Shown one piece after another: positions 56,746-64,000 of a stretch of 64,000 nt of DNA. Both the position numbers and the translations under genes were made by a program. The stretch is from NCBI GenBank assembly GCA_029891345.1, contig CM057000.1, forward strand, positions 129,121,338 to 129,185,337, read 5' to 3'. The notes under the pieces were generated by a model. That model was not told the DNA's origin. It worked only from the letters and a program-made list of their open reading frames with translations, and did not search any database. Origin of the DNA: Dryococelus australis (taxonomy: Eukaryota > Arthropoda > Insecta > Phasmatodea > Phasmatidae). Position 1 is the stretch's first letter. Every line of letters starts with the position of its first letter.

Positions 56746-56906
56746 GTGGTGCTGATTGCAGTGCATGTGGTGCTGATTGCAGTGCATGTGGTGTTGATTG
56801 CAGTGCATGTGGTGTTGATTGCATTGCATGTGGTGTTGATTGTATTGCATGTGGTGTTGATTGTAGTGTATGTGGTGTTGATTGCAGTGCATGTGGTGTT
56901 GATTGT
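56746..56906. repeat. 21-bp tandem repeat, ~7.7 copies
   Basis: The unit is GTGGTGTTGATTGCAGTGCAT with few changes. The period equals seven codons, so heptapeptide frames are open on both strands without implying a gene. Confidence 0.95.
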
Positions 56907-57390
56907 GTAAATTCGATGAATATAAACTCAAAAAACTCTCCAATAAACATGGTCATAAACTATATTATATATACATTGATTAAATAATATATAACTAAAT
57001 GTTAAATATATTAAAATCGATTCCTAGATGTCTTATTAAAGTTTTAAGATTGATTTGACACGGTCAGCCAGCTGCCTGGCCCACTAGAGCGTTGTGGGGA
57101 GAGGTGTTGAATATATGGAAGGGGGTGAGGGGTACTGGACTAGGGGTGCGAAGTGGGGGTGGTGGCCTACAAGTATTATGCGAGCCCCCCTCCCTCCCCC
57201 CAATCTTTCCAATGGCTCAAAATTTCCCATTCGGGGGGTCGCTATTGAAGTATTTTTGAGGGAAAAACGGGAAATTTCCAAGGTGGCGGCTGATACGCAG
57301 ATCAGAGGCCCCCAGTCACTGAATTGGATAATACATCCCCTATCTACCAACGTATAAAATATCACCTAGCTTAAGGAATATAATTATGAA
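56907..57390. other. Unassigned stretch
   Basis: GT- and C-rich patches at 57095-57200. No recognised feature. Confidence 0.35.
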
Positions 57391-57787
57391 TGAAGACTTG
57401 GCGGTAAAGTGAGCACATTAAGTCAAATCTGCATATATTTTAACGGGCAGACTGACTGCCATATCCCCAGTAAATTGGCAACGACTGGGTGAAAGTAGTT
57501 CCAAGTTTTTGGGTTCAATTAAAACTATTAAGTAAACATTTGTGAACAATAAAATGATTTCTTTTATTTTCTATTTATTTTTAATGTATGCAAATGTATA
57601 AATTAGCAAATTTGTAAAATATCGTCTTTGCTAATATTTTCACACTTTTGCTTGACCGACGCACGAATGGAGTATTAAGTCCCATGGTAATGTTAACTGT
57701 GCATATAGTGGATGAATACAAAATGTACGTACAAGTAGATCTAAGTCAGGGCTTTCAATGGTGTTCAGTTTAGCGTGACCAGCCTAT
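57391..57787. mobile_element. Long GGTAAAGTGAGCAC MITE, diverged
   Basis: The left end is GACTTGGCGGTAAAGTGAGC and the right end is GTTCAGTTTAGCGTGACCAG..CCTATAG. The interior ACGGGCAGACTGACTGCCAT and TAAGTAAACATTTGTGAAC places it with 52437 and 54201. Confidence 0.88.
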
Positions 57788-59805
57788 AGCATGTTGATGT
57801 AGAATAATTAGGCGAGTAAAAGATGGGCGCGGTTTTAGATATGAACTGGCTGTGAAAAATTTCAAGTAATAATCTCATGAAGAAGGTACGAATGAACACA
57901 ACATGCCGACCAATTGTATGCAATTGTGTACGTAACTCACAATATCGTCTCTCTTGGCCAGTCCTCTACACTGCGATGCTCGATGACCAATTATGTTCCC
58001 TTTGAGTAACCTATTCGTAAAGCGTGCTAGTCTCCTAGGTTATGAGTGGTTCGTATTAACACGGGCAAGCACAGAGCTTATAAGTTGTTTGGAAGATTCT
58101 TGCAACGCGAGTGAATGATTAGGTGAAATATTTTGAACGTAATCAATTGCTACGCTGTGTCGTCGCAGGAAACCCAAGTTATTTTAGTCGAGCTCGTCAC
58201 GTCGTTTCGGGAGCCGACATACACTCCCGTCTTCTGGCGAACTAACTTTTGACGTGAATAAGTCTTTAAATTTGCAACCATAGTGGGAGGCAATCCAGAA
58301 AATACAATGACGACAAGATCGGGAGATATAGTTTGGCATTGCAGCTGCGAATCTACGTCTACATTCAAAATTAAATTACATAACTCGGGGGGGGGGGGGG
58401 GGGCATCAATTTTGAGTTCGTTTCGCCGCGTCTCGTAACTTCCGCGTAGTATAACTTTTGACTAGGAGAAGCTACGACGCCCGAGTAAGTTCCAATCGAC
58501 AGCTCTCGTCAAGATCAATCGATGGCGTGTGTAGAAACATTTGTGTGGCGTGGTTATGGGGAAATTGTACGAGTTTAATGTAAAAAAAATTAAGCAAACT
58601 TAACACAATGTCGGCCTATACACGTCAAAAAGCCGCGTTGAAATACAAAAATCGTACACATTTAGAAAGAGAATTTCAAAAGGAATCCAGTGATATCCAT
58701 AAAACCCCATATGATCGAGTGAAGCGGTGTCGGGGAGAAAAAAAAAAAAAAAAAAAAAAAGCGTCCGAGCGCGTGAACGTAGACTTATTCACGCAAAACA
58801 AACGGCCGTGTCCCCAACACAGCCGCATCCCATTTTTGACTACAGCCACTCTTGGCTCGTTTTTCGTGTTTGTTTCGTCTCAGACTTGTTTTTTCTGTTA
58901 CGACAGAGTAGCAATGGAGTACGTTCAAAGTATTTCACCTAACGGAGCCTATGCCTCATTGGGATGCCACCTGCGGGATAAATCAGACAAAATACCCACT
59001 CGCAAATATGCCCTGTGCAACAGGATCAGTGATGGCCGCACAGGCGGGCTTCACGTATTCACCGCCAGGTGCGCGGCGATGCCACTTGACTGTGCACTCC
59101 TGCAAACCGCTCGGGGGTGCATACTTGCTCCCGCTGATGCCGGATTTATATAGCCTCGACGAGCACAGCAGGACACGACCATTTTCAATGTGCCGGCTCG
59201 AATGTACAGCCCAACAGTTTACTGACGCGACACAACGAGTAGAATTTTTCGGATCCGTTTAGAAGGCGCTGATTAACTACGCTGGTTTCAAAGACGGCGG
59301 GAAGGCGGGAAATTTTGAATACGCGATAGTGTCAACGTTTTATAGCTAATGCATACAAAGGTAAAATTATTGACTTAAATACAATAATTTTAATAATCTG
59401 TTTTCTTTTATACTGCGTATTTCCCATTGTAAGGAAAGCTTATCATGCAATTCAATTTTGCAAGGTTGTACACACTGTGCGCCGTGCCGCACGACACGAC
59501 AAGGGAGAGAAATAATTTCTAATCCAAACTTGCTGGTCGGGCGACAGAATTGTCGGTGTGTGCGTCAGATGCATCTTTTATTTGATTGGTTGTTTTGTTT
59601 TAAGTGTCGTGTCGTGCTTGCGATGTCTTGCTGGTCGGGTCTCTGCGATTCCGGCATGACGCAAAGAGCAGCAGAGTCGTGCCGGCCGCAATTCTGTTTG
59701 CAGCCCTGTACCGCGGGAAATACACGCCGTTCCTTTGAATCGCGCTTCGTTCCTGCATCTCCCTTGTGTGCTCTTATTTGCTCTTCATTCACAATTTCTG
59801 AATCG
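57788..59805. other. Unassigned stretch, partly CpG-rich
   Basis: It contains G17 at about 58387-58403 and A21 at about 58739-58760. A 181-codon frame at 58608-59153 (plus) runs through the A tract as a lysine run and has no recognised domain. I do not call it a gene. Confidence 0.4.
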
Positions 59806-61023
59806 AACGGATTCAAACCAAACCTTTAAAAAATCGCACCACATCATTACGTTTTTTTTTTTGTCGTTTCCCAATTATCTTAGGTATCGCAAGCGTTTTT
59901 TGCATCGTGTTAACATACAAGTTCCTTTTTTATTGTTAGACTAAAATTTTATTTAGTTTGTATTTACAAATGGTACTTTTCAATTTTAGATAATATGAAT
60001 TAAAATAGTGAGAAAGTAGGTGTGTTGGCATAGGCGCAACTAAGGGGGGGGGGGAACTAGGGCACAGCTCCCCCCCCTTCCCAAACCAAAAATTTCTACG
60101 AAAAAGAATAGGAAATAATGAAATAGTATTATATGCAGGAAATAGCTTTTTCAAATTAATTCTATCTGCATATGTATTGTTTAAGTGATTATCAATTCTA
60201 CAAAATTTCCGAGAGTGTAAAAACCTTGCTCTTAATTTAAAATATTTCATAATCACATTAAGAATGTAGACAAAACATGGCTGCTGTTGAATTCCATCAG
60301 CAAGTGATAACTTCACTAATTTTAGACAGCTGGAAATATATGTAGAATGTAGTATTTAATATTTTATTCGTTGGGTTAAACGCTTGTCAATATTTACAAG
60401 TGCTAATGGCAAGCCATGTGTGTCAGAATGAATTTTAATGCAATAAAATTTGGCTGACATCGTCACGAAACGAGTACAAAATCAAATAATATGGGTCTTC
60501 ATAACTGTCAAAATTTACTGAAATTTTATAAAACTATGTTAAAATACTTCAGCTCAGAGTGGGCCAGATTGTGCGAGAATGAAGAGTGTAGAGCGTCAGA
60601 TGATAACTTATTGGTTCATTATAATGTTGTACTTATATGGAAAGAAAAGAAACAGGAGTTTAGTAATATGGTAGAAATACGTAAAAAAAAAAAAATGTAG
60701 TGGAGTTAATAACACAACACTGAATGTATAAATTCATCCTGGTATATAAAGGAATATAATATTTTCATTAAATATGTTATATAATGTTACAAATGTGTAG
60801 CTAGTATTTTACTGTCTTCGTAAAGTATGTTAAGTGTGTACCCCCTCCCCCCCCCCCAAGTTGTGTTCTAGTTGCGTCACTGTGTGTTCGTAAATACCTA
60901 GTAAGAAATAGTTCTTATGCAGAATGTGACGCGTTGTCACTTTGGTGTAATTGTATAGACTCTGATAAGCTTTTGTTTGCACGGGACGGAGGAATATCCT
61001 AAAAGTAACAGCGAATGGACTAT
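59806..61023 (-). mobile_element. TTACTTCCAACTTT-family MITE, split by a hAT-type insertion
   Basis: The left part 59806-60028 and right part 60883-61023 align with the continuous copy at 37245-37612. The right terminus, inverted, is TATAGTCCATTCGCTGTTAC. The interior GGATATTCCTCCGTCCCGTG and TACACCAAAGTGACAACGC matches the copies at 5515 and 32182. Confidence 0.75.
60029..60882. mobile_element. Non-autonomous hAT-type element with 8-bp target duplication
   Basis: The left end CATAGGCGCAACTAAGG is followed by a G run. The right end, inverted, is CAGTGACGCAACTAG with the corresponding C run. Flanking octamers TGTGTTGG (60021-60028) and TGTGTTCG (60883-60890) differ by one base, as expected of an aged hAT target-site duplication. 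The 854-bp interior has small frames but no transposase motif. The related MITE at 37 kb has a single uninterrupted GTGAGTTGG at the same point. Confidence 0.82.
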
Positions 61024-61286
61024 AACAAACACATTCATGTTGTATAAAAGTGTATAAATATAAAATAGTTTTATTACTTAGCCACTGAAATCTAAGAGCG
61101 AGGCGTAGGTACTATAGCAATTTTAAGTTCTTACTGCCGTGCCGCTTGCCAAGCGCAAGTTTTACGGCAGTCTTAAACACTTGACACAATAAAATGAGAA
61201 TGTTAAAGTTCGTACCGTACAAAATGCTTTACTGTACGACATAACAAGTGTGATGTCCATCAAATGCAATTGTTTTGCAAGCTACT
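61024..61286. other. Unassigned stretch
   Basis: No recognised feature. Confidence 0.35.
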
Positions 61287-61478
61287 TCACTCACAGCTTG
61301 GAATGTTTAATATAGGACCATCATATTTGTTGTTTTTTTTACATACAAAGTAACATCCCAGTTCTCCATTTATGAATTCTATAATCATTGCATTTAGCTT
61401 CCTGCCGTCTGTTGATAAATATTCTTTACACATTTCTAAAGCGGAAAATGTACAGTTCAACATATTTTGAGGTGACAA
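61287..61478 (-). other. Coding-like frame, unrecognised
   Basis: The 63-residue frame LNCTFSALEMCKEYLSTDGR then KLNAMIIEFINGELGCYFVC has balanced composition. No domain is recognised and no splice context was established. It may be a transposon remnant or chance. Confidence 0.2.
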
Positions 61479-62139
61479 TTTAAAGATGGACTAAATGTTT
61501 AACACTAGGTACCGCGTTTTGTTATATTTACTAAATGTCCGTGCATTCAAAACGACAAATAACGACTACCAGAGTCTTCTCGTTTTCAAGGACACGTTTG
61601 CAGGTCTAACTGCTCGAACTTGAAATGCTACATTCCCGTCCTAAAATAAAATCTTTTATTTAAACAGTATCAGTGTTCAACTTAAAAGAAATGTTGCTTC
61701 AGTGAATCCCATAGAACCAATTTGCGACAACGAACGCTGCTATTAATAGTGATTTACAGAAAAGTACAGAGCAAAGTTGCTGCGGCTGAAATACCAAACG
61801 ACAGTCATAATTTATTGTTGTCTTAATAGGGTTCATTCTGGTCGTTATCAACGGCTGGTAAGCATTAATATATACAATAAATAAATAATACTAATAAGCA
61901 CATATGCTAAACACAAAGTACTTAAGAGTACTTGGGTAAACCCGGGAGATATGACGCGCCTTTTGATTTGTATTTAAAATACACAAAATTACATCTACCC
62001 TAAAATGAATACTAGAAATAAAAATTTAGTGGTTTTGTGTATTTGTTAAATTATTATGAATATGAAATTATAATGCCTACCTATCAAAATAAAAAAAAAA
62101 ATATATATATAAAGCCATATCTCTCGTAGGGGTGGGTGA
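61479..62139. other. Unassigned AT-rich stretch
   Basis: A and TA runs at 62090-62110. No recognised feature. Confidence 0.35.
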
Positions 62140-62199
62140 TATGGCTAATGGCTTAACAATGTAAAATTCTCTGGCTAATGGCTTAGTAATGTAAAATTC
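62140..62199. repeat. 30-bp direct duplication
   Basis: TGGCTAATGGCTTAACAATG (second copy TGGCTAATGGCTTAGTAATG) followed by TAAAATTCTC, twice in tandem. Confidence 0.9.
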
Positions 62200-62639
62200 T
62201 CAATTGCAATGGTAACTGGTTTTCCAAATAAAATCAGTAAGTCTATAACAATTATGAATTTTAACTTAAATTTTCTCTTCTTGTTTACTTCTTTGCCAAA
62301 ATAACATTATTTAAAAAACATGTCAAATAAGCCCAAAAATGGAATGTAATTAAGTTTTTCTTATTCTGCATTGTTTGTTTTTCCAAGTAAATAATACTGC
62401 TTCCTTTATCCCCCCCCCCTCCTCCACCAAAACCACACACTTAAAACACAAAATTAAAAAAAGTAAAGATCGAACAACATCAGCCACATAAGCACCAAAC
62501 TTCTAAATAAATCCAAAACAAAAGAAATTATGCACAAACTGTTGAAGGGTTTTTTTTTTTTTTTTGTTCTTTGCATGTTTTATGTTATTCTTTTCTTGTG
62601 TTTCTTTTTTCATTTCCAATATACCACACATGTTGCAAA
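62200..62639. other. Unassigned stretch, 3' of the pogo-like remnant
   Basis: C run at about 62410-62418 and T run at 62551-62565. It may include the 3' untranslated end of the transposase gene read from the right. Confidence 0.35.
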
Positions 62640-63335
62640 TGAAACCATACAGGTACATATATCATGTTGCCATCTACCATGCCTGGTACATTTAATCCAA
62701 TCTGCTGTTGATGAAGTGTGTGCCTAGTTCTCGAAACATTCACAGCACTAGTTTTCATCAAAACTGTCACTATCTTCACTTGAGGTAAAATACACATCAT
62801 CATCTTCACCACAAGATGAATAGTCGAAGAATTTTTTTTTTTTAGATTGTTTCGATGGACATTTACGTGTAGTGCGCTTCTTAGGACTCTCCGAGTCTTT
62901 TGTTAATTTTTCCGGATCCTTTGCAGCAATACGTTTTTTTTTCGCGTCGACTCTCTTCCTCCTTTTATCTTCCAGCAAATCAGGATGGGTAACTAGTTGC
63001 GCACGTTTTGGTATGGGAGATACTGCATTTATCACTTTGGTTGGTGTCACGTCTTGGATGAAGATGCATGGAGGCAGAGAAGCTGGAAAAGTGGTAACAG
63101 TTTTCGTCGGTTTGACAGCAGAAGACCTGGCAGGAGATACAGTAGCAACACCTGGTTGTGGAATACGATTACCCTCCATAGCAAAAGGATCGTCATAATC
63201 CAATTTCGAAGGAAGCGTCCCTTTCTGCAGGAAGGGACTGGTCAATTGGACCAGACCGTCTTAAATAGGCATACTCTGGAATTACTGGGGCGTTTAGCGG
63301 TACTATTCCTATAGCAGACTTGCCAACTTTTAAAG
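62640..63335 (-). pseudogene. 3' end of a pogo/Tigger-like transposase gene, broken
   Basis: Read on the minus strand, KSAIGIVPLNAPVIPEYAYL (about 63325-63262) matches the typical TGI.PLN...IPE.A. block after the DDE core. A frameshift near 63240 follows. The frame 63245-62748 then carries SPIPKRAQ and basic low-complexity sequence (DKRRKRVDAKKKRIAAK, SKKKKFF), then an acidic run (SCGEDDDVYF, SSEDSDSFDEN). After an in-frame TAG at 62750, the reading continues CCECFEN, stop, then STADWIKCTRHGRWQHDICT and ATC..YWK. That is the C-terminal cysteine/histidine finger of this group. The catalytic core is absent, so this is a 5'-truncated dead copy. Confidence 0.7.
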
Positions 63336-64000
63336 TTTCCAATCAGTAAAATGGATTAAAACTATTGAAACACGCGTAAACTGCCAGCGGCAATTTCACA
63401 TACACTAATTTTCTTAACATTAACACGTAATTTCAAGTAATAAAATTTCCACAATTTCGCAATGAAAATTTAATACAATCAAACATTTTTTCAGAGTTTC
63501 AGACCAGAAACTATGATTTCCCTAGAGAAAACTTATAAATCATCGAAATGTATGTGCTTAGTATGACGTGCAAAGCATAAATATACTTATTCCTTGCCTT
63601 GGGTGAAATGTACATTAATTTCAGATAGCTTCCATGCCGTGTTTATTTTTACATTTATAGTAGTTTGTAGGTTTTTGTTGGTCATTTTCACAGATCGTAC
63701 ACACGTAAAATAAATATGTAATAACGGTTGTAAACAGAAATAGCACGTAAAAAAATAAAAGTACTTGCACTCAGATTACCGAACATAAGATTACTAAATT
63801 TTGAGTTGTCTATAAACGTAGCACAGCCGCAATGTATCATTGTTAAACAGCTGCTGTCTATGAAGAAAACAATGACTGTATTGTAAACAAATGCTGTGAT
63901 CAATGTAGGTTACCATTCCAACCTACCTAGTTTTTGTAATGGCAAATTCATACTTCTAGGGCTCCGTTAATTTTATTGACAGCGGATTGGATGGGGTAGG
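63336..64000. other. Unassigned AT-rich stretch at the window edge
   Basis: No exon, repeat family or RNA gene was recognised. No further cotransporter exon was seen. Confidence 0.4.

Noticed and set aside
56746-56906. Heptapeptide-repeat protein frames
   Set aside because: They are the product of a 21-bp tandem repeat and lack any non-repeat coding context.
58608-59153. 181-codon plus-strand frame
   Set aside because: It passes through a poly-A tract as a lysine run, has no recognisable domain and no splice or family support.

Overview
This window reads as nuclear DNA from an arthropod, most likely an insect with a large, repeat-rich genome. The evidence is one animal gene exon, very sparse coding sequence, abundant TIR elements, tRNA-headed SINEs, arthropod-type Tc1/mariner relics, and many AT and poly-C/poly-G simple repeats. 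The species cannot be named from the sequence.

The only host gene I can support is one exon at 33-195 on the minus strand. It encodes the start of the membrane domain (TM1) of a Na-K-Cl cotransporter of the SLC12A1/2/3 (NKCC/NCC) group. The upstream half of the gene should lie at higher coordinates, but I found no second exon. The rest of the window may therefore be one very long upstream intron, or intron plus intergenic DNA.

Layout. 0.5-1.7 kb: a foldback element, then a TIR element. 1.9-2.9 kb: a nearly perfect 54-bp minisatellite of 17 copies. 3.4-5.8 kb: MITE fragments and a TATA-box-bearing repeat. 7.4-9.6 kb: an old satellite with a ~143-bp monomer in a ~286-bp dimer, split by a MITE and a 10-bp repeat. 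10.7-11.1 kb: three 151-bp repeats. 11.7-16.3 kb: a nearly full-length but broken CR1-like retrotransposon on the minus strand, with PHD finger, coiled coil and SGNH esterase in ORF1, and endonuclease plus reverse transcriptase in ORF2. 17-33 kb: hAT-like and other TIR elements, SINEs, and a MITE carrying a nested palindrome. 34-48 kb: a dead Tc1 transposase, further MITEs, and repeated promoter-like units. 48-58 kb: a second Tc1 relic, SINEs, a tandem tRNA A-box repeat, six MITEs and a mariner-like relic. 59.8-61.0 kb: an old MITE split by a hAT-type insertion with an 8-bp target duplication; a second copy at 37 kb shows the empty site. 62.6-63.3 kb: the 3' end of a pogo/Tigger-like transposase gene.

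The dominant theme is one MITE family whose ends carry GGTAAAGTGAGCAC. It has at least 15 recognisable copies in 64 kb, in short (~100-245 bp) and long (~380-425 bp) forms. None of the transposon genes is intact, so these are dead or borrowed-enzyme elements. I found no operon, CRISPR array, rRNA or functional tRNA gene. All family assignments come from reading motifs by eye.
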